A stretch of DNA of 52,079 nucleotides from DATMXS01 sp050260275 (GTDB lineage: Bacteria; Acidobacteriota; Terriglobia; Bryobacterales; Bryobacteraceae): contig JBLNBX010000272.1 of the NCBI GenBank assembly GCA_050260275.1, forward strand, positions 1 to 52,079, in the 5' to 3' direction. How positions within the stretch are numbered: position 1 is the stretch's first letter; every line of letters starts with the position of its first letter. Position numbers and translations under genes: made by a program. The notes under the pieces are model-generated. The model was given only the letters and a program-made list of their open reading frames with translations, was not told the origin of the DNA and did not search any database. Shown here in pieces: positions 35,195-47,881 of this stretch.

Positions 35195-36967
35195 CTACTG
35201 CAGGATGATGCCGCGGTCCTCGAGCAGCTCGCCCGTGTTTCGCAGCATGTTGACCCGCGCGCGCTGGTAAGCGACGATCTGCTGCACCAGGCTCGATTCC
35301 GCGTTCGCGAGATCGGCCTGAGCTTGCAGGACGAAGTATGCCACCGTGGTGCCCAGGTCGTACTTGCGCTGCTCGGCGTCGGCGCGAAGCCGCGCAAATT
35401 CCACTGACCTCCTTGCCAGCTCGATGCCAGCCTTCGCGGATTCAAGCTGGCTGATGGAGTTCAACACATCGAGCCGTATCCTCTGCTCGAGGCTGCGGAG
35501 GTTGAGAGCATCCTGCTTCTTGGCGACCAGCGCGTCGGCCATATCAGCGGCCGCGCGGCGGTCGCGAATCGGCAGGCGCAGCGTGACCCCGAAGGTGTAA
35601 GCGGGCGCGTCGCGGCCGAACAACTGGCTCATCGCATCGCCAAAACCGCCGGGGTAGACGCCATTCAGCACGCTGCTGCCGAACACGTTGGAGCGATCGT
35701 AATAGATGCCGCCGCGGCCCTTGGTGGTGTACCCAAGGTTCAGCGACAGATCCGGCCGCAGCATGTTGGCGGCCGACTTGATGTTCAGATCGTCGATATC
35801 CAGGTTCTGCAACGACGCCTTCAGGTCCGGGCGCCGCGCGAGCGCGCGTGCGACGGCGGCTTCGGCATCGATAGGCTCCTCATTCTCCGGAGGCATCACC
35901 GTCTCCGTGAGGTTCAACGGCAGGTTGCGCACCTGCGGATCGAGATCCGCGCCGATGTAGCGGCGCAAGGCGTCTTCGCGCTGGGCCAGTATGTACTTGT
36001 AGCGCGACACCTGAATCTCAGCCGCGGCGTAGGACTGTTGCGGCTGGTAGATATCCAGCTTGGAGATGGCGCCCAGTTCCAGTTCGCGCTCGGACCGCTT
36101 CAGGAACTCGCCCTGCAGCCTGAAGTACTCCTGCTGAACCTTCAGGTTCTCGCGGGCGTCGATGACGTCCCAGTATGCGTTCTCGGCCGCGGCGATCAGG
36201 CTGAGGATCTGGTCGTGCATCTGATACTCGCTGCGCCGGAACGTGCTGCGCGCCACCGAGATCGGCAGGCGCGTGATGGCCATACCCCTGTTCCGCAGCA
36301 ACGGTTGCGATATCGACGCCGAGAGGCTGGTGGAGATGGTCGGGTTCCAGAGCTGCAGGGCGTCGCTCGACGAGTTCTTGCCGCCAGTGAAGGCCACCTC
36401 AAAGCTTGTGCCGGTCTGGAGCGTCTGAGTGTACGCAAACCTGGCATTCTGCCGGAGCTGGTTCACGATGTCCTCGCCCGCGGCGTCGGTCAGGCGCGTG
36501 GGGAGCGTCTTCTCACGCGTGGCCGAGAAAGTGCCCACGAACGCTGGGTCGAATACGCTGAAAGCCCGCTCAATGGCGTTCTTGGGCCTCTCGATGGTCA
36601 GCCGCTGGAGAGCGATATCGGTGTTGTTGGCGAGCACCAGCTCCAGGTAATCCCTGAGCGAGAGCTCAAGCTGGCCGTTGTGGACGAAGTCCTGCAGCCG
36701 TACGGGCGGACGCAGCTCGACGCGCGTGCTCGGCGTCATGAAGCGCTGTTTGAAATAGGAGGCGCGCGGGAATGCCGGCGACGACGCTTCGACGGACTCG
36801 GCCTGCACCAGGGCCGATGCCTCCGGTACCTGAAGCGTCTGCCGCGACTGTGCCGGCTGCTGCTGTTCGGCGGCCTGCGCCGGCTGCTGCTGCGCTTGCT
36901 GCGCGGAAACCGGCAGCGCCAGCGCCGCCATGACAAGGGGAACAAAAACTCGCATATGAAACCTCAT
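35195..36967 (-). CDS. TolC-family outer membrane efflux protein
   Basis: 590 residues: a signal peptide, a Gln/Ala-rich stretch (about 22-45), then two OEP repeats with long helical hairpins ('LSLIAAAENAYWDVIDAREN', 'GTTVAYFVLQAQADLANAES'). Such trimers form the outer-membrane channel-tunnel of tripartite exporters. The ATG at 36967 overlaps the permease stop (TGATG); a second Met five residues on would also give a good signal. It is the last gene of a five-gene operon and is followed by a strong terminator. Confidence 0.92.
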   Translation of the reverse strand: MRFHMRVFVPLVMAALALPVSAQQAQQQPAQAAEQQQPAQSRQTLQVPEASALVQAESVEASSPAFPRASYFKQRFMTPSTRVELRPPVRLQDFVHNGQLELSLRDYLELVLANNTDIALQRLTIERPKNAIERAFSVFDPAFVGTFSATREKTLPTRLTDAAGEDIVNQLRQNARFAYTQTLQTGTSFEVAFTGGKNSSSDALQLWNPTISTSLSASISQPLLRNRGMAITRLPISVARSTFRRSEYQMHDQILSLIAAAENAYWDVIDARENLKVQQEYFRLQGEFLKRSERELELGAISKLDIYQPQQSYAAAEIQVSRYKYILAQREDALRRYIGADLDPQVRNLPLNLTETVMPPENEEPIDAEAAVARALARRPDLKASLQNLDIDDLNIKSAANMLRPDLSLNLGYTTKGRGGIYYDRSNVFGSSVLNGVYPGGFGDAMSQLFGRDAPAYTFGVTLRLPIRDRRAAADMADALVAKKQDALNLRSLEQRIRLDVLNSISQLESAKAGIELARRSVEFARLRADAEQRKYDLGTTVAYFVLQAQADLANAESSLVQQIVAYQRARVNMLRNTGELLEDRGIILQ

Positions 36968-38223
36968 CACTCGTACCGGATCGCCTCGATGGGATCCAAC
37001 TTCGCCGCCTGCACGGCGGGGTAGATTCCGAACAACAGACCAATGGACACCGAGACGCCGAACGCGACCCCGATAGAGGCTCCGGTGACCTCAGTGGACC
37101 ACCCGGCCGCCGCCGCGATAATCCGCGACAGCGTGAAGCCGAACGCGATCCCGATGAGCCCGCCCACTATCGATATCAGCACCGCCTCGATCAGGAACTG
37201 GCGGATGATGTCCGCCTGGCGAGCGCCTATGGCGCGTCTGACGCCGATCTCGCGCGTCCGCTCGAGCACCGTGGCAAGCATAATGTTCATGATTCCGATG
37301 CCACCCACAAGAAGCGAGATGCCCGCGATGCAGATCATGACCACTGAGAAGATCATCTGCGTCTGCTGCCGCTGCTTCAGCAGACCCGCCGGAACCACTA
37401 TCGTGAAATCGCCCGCGTCCTTGTGAGTCGCCGAGAGCAGCGCGCTGACGACGTTTGCCGTCTCGATCGAATCGGTGCCGTCGCGCACCTTCATGTAGAT
37501 TCCGTCGATCTCGTCCTTCAGGTAGCTCGTGTTGTCCTCGAACCGCCGCATCACGGTATTCAGCGGCGCGATGATCATGTTGTTCCGGTTTGTGACCTCG
37601 AGCCCGGACGTATCGGCATCGGCGGTGGCCTGCTGCGCCAGCACGCCGATCACCTGCAGCCACAGGTCGTTCACCTTCACGTAGCTCCCGACCGCCTCGC
37701 CGTAACCGAGCAGGTTCACCTTGGCCGTCTCGCCAAGGACGCATACCGGAGCGGACCGCTCGTTGTCCTCCTCCGTGAAGAACCGGCCGCTCACCAGCTT
37801 CAGGCTGTTGATCTCGGCGAAGTTGGGCAGCACTCCGATGAGCAGAGGCAGTTCCGAGCTCGTCTTTGGCAGTACCTTCTGCGGCTTGAACCGCTTGCGC
37901 GGCGTGAGCGCTTCGAGCCCCTGCACGTTCTCCGCGATGGCGCGGTAGTCGCGGAAGCTCAGCCCCGGTGAGATCGCGCGCCGCGCCTGAAGCTCGTCGG
38001 CGTCCACCGCCTCCTTGGCCTCAACGATGATGTTGTTGACGCCGAGCAGATCGATGTAGCTGATCATCTCCTTCTGCGCGCCCGCCGTGATCGACAGCAT
38101 CGCCACCACGGCGCCCACGCCGAAGATCATGCCCAGCATGGTGAGCAAGCTGCGCAGCTTGTGCACCAGGAGGCTGGAAAGCCCCATGTAAAGTTCGGGC
38201 AAATATCCACTGATCCCGCTCAT
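36967..38223 (-). CDS. MacB/FtsX-type ABC transporter permease (no ATPase domain)
   Basis: 418 residues with the MacB topology: helix 1 (about 22-48), a periplasmic MacB_PCD domain (50-280), then three helices in the FtsX domain ('GGIGIMNIMLATVLERTREI', 'GVRRAIGARQADIIRQFLIE', 'GIYPAVQAAKLDPIEAIRYE'). E. coli MacB carries its ATPase on the same chain; this protein is permease only and no ATPase gene lies in the operon or next to it. It probably works with the upstream HlyD adaptors and downstream TolC as a mechanotransducing exporter of peptides, lipids or small molecules. Spacing: six bases after the adaptor, one-base overlap with tolC. Confidence 0.92.
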   Translation of the reverse strand: MSGISGYLPELYMGLSSLLVHKLRSLLTMLGMIFGVGAVVAMLSITAGAQKEMISYIDLLGVNNIIVEAKEAVDADELQARRAISPGLSFRDYRAIAENVQGLEALTPRKRFKPQKVLPKTSSELPLLIGVLPNFAEINSLKLVSGRFFTEEDNERSAPVCVLGETAKVNLLGYGEAVGSYVKVNDLWLQVIGVLAQQATADADTSGLEVTNRNNMIIAPLNTVMRRFEDNTSYLKDEIDGIYMKVRDGTDSIETANVVSALLSATHKDAGDFTIVVPAGLLKQRQQTQMIFSVVMICIAGISLLVGGIGIMNIMLATVLERTREIGVRRAIGARQADIIRQFLIEAVLISIVGGLIGIAFGFTLSRIIAAAAGWSTEVTGASIGVAFGVSVSIGLLFGIYPAVQAAKLDPIEAIRYE

Positions 38224-38229
38224 GTCCGA

Positions 38230-40248
38230 TTACCTGCCTCCGGCTCCCGGTGTTGGCAGAGCCGGGCCCTTTCCACCTCCGCCCTGCTGCTGCTGGTTCC
38301 CGCTCGACTTCTCGGCCATTGGATTCGACAGCGCAATCACCTCTCCGGGTTTGACGCCATCCGCCAGCACCATCACCGACTCGCTGCGCTTGAGCGGCGT
38401 CACCACCCGCTCTTCGAAGCGGTCGCCGTTCTTGACGAAGACCACCGGGCGGCCCTCCCGCTCGAAGATGGCCTGCACGGGAACATAAAGCGCGTTCGGG
38501 ACCTTCTCGACGACGATCTCGATGTCGGCGAGCAGGCCGGGACGCAGCAGCACGTTCAGCTCGTTGTCCTCGGTCGGAGGCGGCGGCAGCTTCGCTGCGG
38601 CCAGTTCGGCGTCCGTGAACTGCTGGCCCGAACCCATCGGCAACATCATTTCCATCTCAGGGGCGCCGGGGGCCCCGGCCTGCGCGCCACCGGGGCGCGC
38701 GAAGCCCATCATCGGCGGGCCGGCCTCTCCGGGACCCGCTGCCTGCTCACCGCTGGCCCCGGGGCCGCCTGGCCGCTGGCCTCGCGCAGGCATCTGGCGT
38801 CCCGTAACGCTCTGGAACACCTTCGCCATCTCGGCGCGGAACTTCTGCTGCTCCTCGGGCGACATGTCGCGCGGGTTGCGCCCCTGCATCAGTTTCTGCA
38901 TCTCCGCTTGGAGTTTCGTCTGCTGCTCCGGAGTAACGTCGCCTCCCAACCGCATGCCGCGGGGTCCGCCGCGCGGTGGGCCGCCGCCCGCGCCGCCCTC
39001 GGGGCCCTCGCCTTCGTCGCCTCGCGGGCCGAAGCCGCCCTGGCCCATCATCATCGCCGGCTCGCCGCCGCCGGGCATGCCCCCTCCCGGAAAACCGCCC
39101 GCTCCCGGGAACCCGCCCGCCATCATCTCCGGTCCTCCGGACAGGAGCGACGACATCTGCGATGCTGTCGCGAGCGGATTCTTCCGGTTACGCTCGGCGG
39201 TCGCCATGATGCGCTCGACCTGGTCGGGTGGGGAGCCCAATCCCGTCAGCAGCTCCCTCATGTCGATGCTGAAGACGACGTCGAACTTTTTGGCCGGGTC
39301 GCCCGACCAGACATTGGCGCTTGCCGTGCCGCTGAGGCTCTTGATCTTGCCGTGGAAGATCTTATCCGGAACGGCGTCGAGCCTGAGGACGGCCTCCTGG
39401 CCTTCATGCAGGTTGGCGCGGTCCAACTCGCCAACCTTGGCCGAAACCTCCATCTCGGAAAGGTCGAGGATGTCCACAACGGGCATGCCCGGGAACACCT
39501 GGTCGCCTTCCCTGAGGTCCGGCAACTGCATGCCGCGCATAAAGAACCCTTGCGGGCGGCTCTGCCGCACCGCCACCAGGCCCTCCATGGGCGCCAGCAG
39601 CTTCGTCTGCGAAAGCCGCAGGCGCTCTCGCCTCACCTGTAGCGCCGCGCGGTTCCTGCGCTCACGCAGCACAGCGAGTTCCGCCTCGGCCTGCTCCTGC
39701 CTCGACTTTATGTCCACCTGGAGCTGCTGATAGCGCCGCTTCGCCTCGTCCAGGTTCAGCAGGTTGCGCTTTTGGTCGATTTCAGAGAGCAGCTCGTTGC
39801 GCTTGACCTCGAGCTCCGCGCGCCGCACGGCGTACCGCGCGTTTAGCAGTTCCACCTGATCCTGGTTGTTCCGGATGGCCAGGTCGGCCTGCGCCTTCTT
39901 GATCTGCTCGTCAACCTGGTCCAGTTCGAGTTGGTTCTCCTCAAGGCGCGACAGCACCTCGGAGTCGTCGAACTCCACAACCAGATCCTTCGTGCGCGCC
40001 AGCGCCCCTACCGGCGCCAGGCGCGTGATCTGTACCGTGCCGAAGAGGTTCGGTGCGTTCAGCGTCACCGAGCGGACCGCACGAAGCTCGCCTCGCGTGT
40101 AGCTTCGAATGATGACGTCGCCCTGCCGCACGGTCGCGGTTGCAATCGTCTCCTCGCCCGCCTCGAACCGCTGCAGCAGGCTGTACCCGCCCCATGCCGC
40201 GGCCGCCACCACCAGCACTATCAACAGTCGCAGAATCCACTTTTTCAT
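38230..40248 (-). CDS. HlyD/MacA-family periplasmic adaptor with a large Gly/Pro/Met-rich insert
   Basis: 672 residues against roughly 370 to 450 for most adaptors. There is a membrane anchor (6-19), a barrel-sandwich half (35-95), a long helical hairpin (96-215), the second lipoyl half ('KLLAPMEGLVAVRQSRPQG'), then a beta-barrel that starts at about 265. Between 'FSIDM' (330) and 'LNVLLRPGLLADIEI' (565-579), which in other adaptors are a few residues apart, lies an insert of about 235 residues: Gly/Pro/Met-rich (370-435), a short charged helical piece (438-482), and more Gly/Ala/Pro (485-540). The C-terminus is Gln/Gly-rich. It starts two bases after the previous adaptor. Confidence 0.88.
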   Translation of the reverse strand: MKKWILRLLIVLVVAAAAWGGYSLLQRFEAGEETIATATVRQGDVIIRSYTRGELRAVRSVTLNAPNLFGTVQITRLAPVGALARTKDLVVEFDDSEVLSRLEENQLELDQVDEQIKKAQADLAIRNNQDQVELLNARYAVRRAELEVKRNELLSEIDQKRNLLNLDEAKRRYQQLQVDIKSRQEQAEAELAVLRERRNRAALQVRRERLRLSQTKLLAPMEGLVAVRQSRPQGFFMRGMQLPDLREGDQVFPGMPVVDILDLSEMEVSAKVGELDRANLHEGQEAVLRLDAVPDKIFHGKIKSLSGTASANVWSGDPAKKFDVVFSIDMRELLTGLGSPPDQVERIMATAERNRKNPLATASQMSSLLSGGPEMMAGGFPGAGGFPGGGMPGGGEPAMMMGQGGFGPRGDEGEGPEGGAGGGPPRGGPRGMRLGGDVTPEQQTKLQAEMQKLMQGRNPRDMSPEEQQKFRAEMAKVFQSVTGRQMPARGQRPGGPGASGEQAAGPGEAGPPMMGFARPGGAQAGAPGAPEMEMMLPMGSGQQFTDAELAAAKLPPPPTEDNELNVLLRPGLLADIEIVVEKVPNALYVPVQAIFEREGRPVVFVKNGDRFEERVVTPLKRSESVMVLADGVKPGEVIALSNPMAEKSSGNQQQQGGGGKGPALPTPGAGGR

Positions 40249-40250
40249 GG

Positions 40251-41552
40251 CTACAGCTTCCTCGCGCGCCTGGCGGCGACTATCGGGTCCTCGAGCGCAA
40301 CCACTTCGCCTTCGCTCAAACCGTTCAAGACGATCACGTCATCCTCGTTGCGTTTCCCGACTTCGATGGTCCGCAGTTCGAACTTCTCCCCCCGCTGGAC
40401 ATAAACCGCGGGCTTACCGCGATCGAGGAAACTGGCTCGCAGCGGAATCAGCAGCGCCGAACTCTCCCGCTCCAGGATGATCTCGGCCGTGGCGCTCATC
40501 CCAGGCCTCAACCGCGGATCGACGTTCTTCAGCGTCGCGTACGCCGGGAAGTTCTTTTCGGGAGCCGTAAGGCGCGAGAAGGTGAGCTGTGCGATGGGGC
40601 TTATCCAGTCCAGCACGGCCTCGAACTCCTTGTCCGCGATGGCATCCACCCGGACGCGCACGGGTTGGTTCAGTTGCACCAGGCCGCGTTCCACCTCGTC
40701 CAGCTTCAACTGGACTCGCATGCTAGACAGGTCGGGTATCTCCGCTATCGCCGCGCCCGTCCAGGCGTTGTCGCCTTCCTTGAACGGCGGCGGCATCGAC
40801 CCGAAAGATCCCTGCGCCCGCTGGTTCGCCAGGATATTCACGATGCCGTCGTTGGGGGCGTAGATCACCATCTTGGAGAGGTACCCTTTGGCCCGGTTCA
40901 GGTCGCGGTTTGCTTTGTCGATGCGGTTCTGCAGCCGCTGCAGATCGGCCTGCTGCGTCACATCGTGCGCGTTGATCACCGTCTTGACCTGGTCGAGGCT
41001 GCCCTCCGCAATGCCGACGTTGATGCGGTTCTTCGCACCCTCGATGTCGGACAGGATCTCCGCCTTGCTGGCCTCGAGCTGCGCCCGCGTGACGTCGTAT
41101 TCCGACTGCATCAGGCTCATCGCGTCGGTTTCGTTCGTCATCCGGTGAGAGGCCTTCGTCTGCACCGCCTCGCTCTGGATCGTCCTTACCGTCGTGGTCC
41201 GCTCGAGCACGTACTGCTCTTGCTGCGCCATGTCGAACTCGACGATCACGTCACCCTTCTTGACGCGCTTGCCGTTTTCGGCCAGCCTCACTATACGGGG
41301 CGAGGGGACCTGCGGGGCCGTCAGAATTGTCGATTTCGTCGATCCGAGTTCGCCCCGCGTGCGGATACTGCGGATGAACTCGCCTCTCCGGACGCGGGCT
41401 GTCGGGACCGCAACCTCGGTAGTGCCCCCGTAGTGGTAGGCAGCCCATGCACCGCCGCCGCACAGCAACAGTAACGCGACCCACCCGATAAGCTTCTTTC
41501 TGCGCGAGCCCGCGGGCCTTCCGAGCCGCTGCGATTTAAGGTCCTTGGACAT
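40251..41552 (-). CDS. HlyD-family periplasmic adaptor protein
   Basis: 433 residues of normal adaptor build: membrane anchor (about 20-38), first lipoyl half with 'ENGKRVKKGDVIVEFD', alpha-hairpin (105-210), second lipoyl half 'MVIYAPNDGIVNILANQRAQ', then beta-barrel and membrane-proximal domains ending 'NGLSEGEVVAL'. Start ATG 41552 chosen: upstream codons belong to the end of the preceding gene in another frame. It is the second of three adaptors in the operon and the only one without a large low-complexity insert. Three different adaptors for one permease suggests a mixed or alternative ring. Confidence 0.9.
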   Translation of the reverse strand: MSKDLKSQRLGRPAGSRRKKLIGWVALLLLCGGGAWAAYHYGGTTEVAVPTARVRRGEFIRSIRTRGELGSTKSTILTAPQVPSPRIVRLAENGKRVKKGDVIVEFDMAQQEQYVLERTTTVRTIQSEAVQTKASHRMTNETDAMSLMQSEYDVTRAQLEASKAEILSDIEGAKNRINVGIAEGSLDQVKTVINAHDVTQQADLQRLQNRIDKANRDLNRAKGYLSKMVIYAPNDGIVNILANQRAQGSFGSMPPPFKEGDNAWTGAAIAEIPDLSSMRVQLKLDEVERGLVQLNQPVRVRVDAIADKEFEAVLDWISPIAQLTFSRLTAPEKNFPAYATLKNVDPRLRPGMSATAEIILERESSALLIPLRASFLDRGKPAVYVQRGEKFELRTIEVGKRNEDDVIVLNGLSEGEVVALEDPIVAARRARKL

Positions 41553-41556
41553 CCGG

Positions 41557-43125
41557 TTACTTCCCCTTGTTCTCGATAGGCCGTTCGGCCGCCAGCACAT
41601 CTCCCGGCCGGACGCCCGACCGTATTGCGGCCACGAGGTTGTTCACCACGCCTGTCTCCACCTGGCGGCGCTCCCATTCCGAACCGCTTCGCACGAACAC
41701 GAACTCGCCGCCGCGGTCGTCGCGGAATATGCTCTCCAGCGGCGCGATCGTGATCTCTTCAGACGACGCGACCACCACATCTACCGCCACCGAAAGGTCC
41801 GGGATCACGCGCGGGTCCATGCCGTCCAGCTTCAGCACCACCGGGATCTCTTTCACGTACTCGGTCCGCGAGCCGCCCGATTTCGGCATGGCTCCGATGG
41901 AGTAAACGTGCGCAGGCAATTCGAGGTCAGGGTAGGCGTCGAACTTCACCCGCGCCTTCATGCCGATGCGCACCGAGTCCACGTCCACCTGGTTGACCGA
42001 GGCGTTGACAACCATCGAGGTCGGGTCGACAACCTGCATGTACATCATGCCCGGGCGAACCTCGTCGCCAACCTGGATCTGTTTGAACTCCGAGCCCCGG
42101 AACGTGGTTCCCATCACGACCAGCCCGTCCATCGGCGCGCGGGTCACCATCTTTTCCACATTCGCTTCGGCGCGCTGGTATTCGACCTGGGATTCCTTGT
42201 AGTCGAGTTCGGCCTCCCTGAACTGCGCTGCGAGCGAGGCTTCCTTGAGCTTGACCTCATTCAGGAGCTGGTTGTACCGCGCCCGTGCCGACTCGGCCGC
42301 AAGCTTTAGCTGCTCGGCTTGTATCTCGGACTGCACCGGAATCGTCTTCAGGTCCAGCTCCGCCTTGTCGAGCTGAGCTTTGGCCGTTTCGATGGACTGG
42401 CGGTGCGCTTTCCGCTGCACCTCGAGGTCGGAGCGCAGCGTTTTGAGCCCGTCCTCCTGGTCGATCAGCGCGACCCTGAAGTCCTCCAGCCGCTCCAGCA
42501 TGTCTATCCGATCGAACTCGGCGATTCTCTCGCCTTTCTTGACGTAGCTTCCGGCCGGCGCCAGGTATTGCAGGACGAGCCTGAAGTTTCCCGAACCGCT
42601 CGTGAACACCGAGACACTTGATGACGATACCGCCGATGCTGTGGACGACGACGTCGTCCTGCTGGTCGACGAGCTGCTAAACCGCGTGAGCGCGTTGCGC
42701 AGCGCCGACGTTCCCGAACTCGAAGTCAGACCCGAGCCCGCGCCCGCGATTGCCGTGGTCGAACTCGAGGAAGACGACGAACTACTTGAGCTGGACACGG
42801 CAGACGAAGAAAGGGCCGACGCCGAGGAGGTCCCGCCTCCGCGGTAGCCTCCGCGTGCGCCGCCACGTCGCCCGGTCATGCGCGGCGCCAGCATCGAGGC
42901 GTATCGCTCGGCCGCCACCGTGCCAGTTAACCTCAGTGTTTTCTCTACTTTACCCGTCCGTGCCCGGACCGTCCGCACGGCCGGGCCGACGGCCGGAGTT
43001 GAGCCCTCAGGAGCCTGTGAGCGCGCCTGCCAATACAGTCCCGAGCCGCCGAGCAGCGCCAGAACTGCAATCAGGCCCGCTCCACGGCCGACTTTGCGCC
43101 CGCGAGATTCGTTATGGGATTTCAT
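41557..43125 (-). CDS. HlyD-family periplasmic adaptor with a Ser-rich insert
   Basis: 522 residues from ATG 43125. The membrane anchor lies at about 14-32. The first lipoyl strand 'KTLRLTGTVAAERYASMLAP' is broken by about 97 residues (83-180), first Gly/Arg-rich, then very Ser/Thr-rich with a run of twelve Ser, before resuming as 'FRLVLQYLAPAGSYVKKGER'. A long hairpin follows (205-330), then 'MVTRAPMDGLVVMGTTFRG' and the barrel. The insert sits in the loop between lipoyl strands, facing the adaptor surface. The longer in-frame upstream extension is not adaptor-like. First gene of the operon; no clear Shine-Dalgarno (GGAACG at a distance). Confidence 0.88.
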   Translation of the reverse strand: MKSHNESRGRKVGRGAGLIAVLALLGGSGLYWQARSQAPEGSTPAVGPAVRTVRARTGKVEKTLRLTGTVAAERYASMLAPRMTGRRGGARGGYRGGGTSSASALSSSAVSSSSSSSSSSSSTTAIAGAGSGLTSSSGTSALRNALTRFSSSSTSRTTSSSTASAVSSSSVSVFTSGSGNFRLVLQYLAPAGSYVKKGERIAEFDRIDMLERLEDFRVALIDQEDGLKTLRSDLEVQRKAHRQSIETAKAQLDKAELDLKTIPVQSEIQAEQLKLAAESARARYNQLLNEVKLKEASLAAQFREAELDYKESQVEYQRAEANVEKMVTRAPMDGLVVMGTTFRGSEFKQIQVGDEVRPGMMYMQVVDPTSMVVNASVNQVDVDSVRIGMKARVKFDAYPDLELPAHVYSIGAMPKSGGSRTEYVKEIPVVLKLDGMDPRVIPDLSVAVDVVVASSEEITIAPLESIFRDDRGGEFVFVRSGSEWERRQVETGVVNNLVAAIRSGVRPGDVLAAERPIENKGK

Positions 43126-43260
43126 CGAGTCGTTCCGGACTCGCCGGGCCGACTGCCCCGGCCTCAATGCCTGCTTGTCTCGAAGGGTAAAGACGGTGAG
43201 TACGGCCAAAAGGTTAGCCGGTGCCTCAAAAAGCGGGGGGAAAGGTGGCTCAAGGTCAAG

Positions 43261-43292
43261 AAAAAAAGCGGCCCGCCGTCTGGCGGGCCGCT
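43261..43292 (-). terminator. Rho-independent terminator of rho
   Basis: On the minus strand AGCGGCCCGCC (as its complement) forms an 11-base-pair perfect stem (43292-43282 with 43277-43267), loop AGAC, then seven T (43267-43261). It is about 28 bases past the rho stop and separates the clpX-lon-engB-rho block from the exporter operon. Confidence 0.88.
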
Positions 43293-43319
43293 CGGGGATG
43301 CCGCGAAACGCTCCGGAGC

Positions 43320-44692
<1,373 letters not shown>

Positions 44693-44717
<25 letters not shown>

Positions 44718-45286
44718 ATCGCTTGCCAAATTTCCTTCGTTCCCTGGCCCGTAACTGCCGAAAACGGGATCGGCTCCTCGCCGTTCCGCATCCGGCTCCG
44801 TATCGCGGCCAGGCCACGACTGCGTTCCGACTGGTTTAGCTTGTCGACCTTGGTGGCCACTACCAGGTAGGGGCGCCCGTGGAACTCCAACCAGTCCTTG
44901 AGTTCGAGGTCTTTCTCCATCCAACCGCGCCGGGAATCGACCAGCAGGATCGCCGCCGCCAGGCGCTTGCGGGAAAGCAGGTAGTCCTCCGCCAACCGCC
45001 GCCATCCCGCCTGCATTTCTTTGGGAACCCTGGCATATCCGTACCCCGGCAGGTCTGCGAACAGGAAGTCGCCGCCCACGCGGTAGAAGTGGATCAGCCG
45101 CGTGCAGCCCGGTGTGCTGCTGGTCCTCGCATACTGGCCGCCACCCAGCAGGCAATTCAGCAAACTGGATTTTCCCACATTGCTGCGCCCGAGGAAGGCG
45201 ACTTCCGGCAGTTCCTCAGAGGGAAACTGGTCCCGACAGGCTGCCCCTATTATATACCGCACCTCCAGAGCCGCCGGCTTGCGCAT
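44693..45286 (-). CDS. engB: Ribosome biogenesis GTP-binding protein EngB (YsxC/YihA)
   Basis: 197 residues, a single TRAFAC GTPase domain: G1 'FLGRSNVGKSSLLN', G2/G3 'TSSTPGCTR' and 'FADLPGYGYARVPKE', G4 'VVATKVDKL'. It acts in late 50S assembly. The 3' end overlaps the rho start by 25 bases and lon lies 34 bases upstream, so it is part of the lon-engB-rho run. Confidence 0.95.
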
Positions 45287-45320
45287 CAGACGCTCCGGCG
45301 GCGGCCGCCTGCCGCAATCC

Positions 45321-47735
<2,415 letters not shown>

Positions 47736-47863
47736 TTCTAAAGACGCTATAGGGTGATAGACAGATTATGGCATGTGCGGGCCGGTCCAGATGCCCGGTC
47801 CGTGGTCTCGCGGGTACTGCCGGACTGCTCGGGGTAGCCGGCACGAAAACGAAGGTGGTTCGA

Positions 47864-47881
47864 GGCGGGCCTTAGCCCGCC
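47864..47881 (-). other. GC hairpin overlapping the clpX stop codon
   Basis: GGCGGGC (47864-47870), loop CTTA, GCCCGCC (47875-47881): seven perfect base pairs with the TAA stop in the loop. No T-run follows within the next 15 bases on the minus strand. Similar to the stop-codon hairpin at 16938-16958. Confidence 0.45.
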
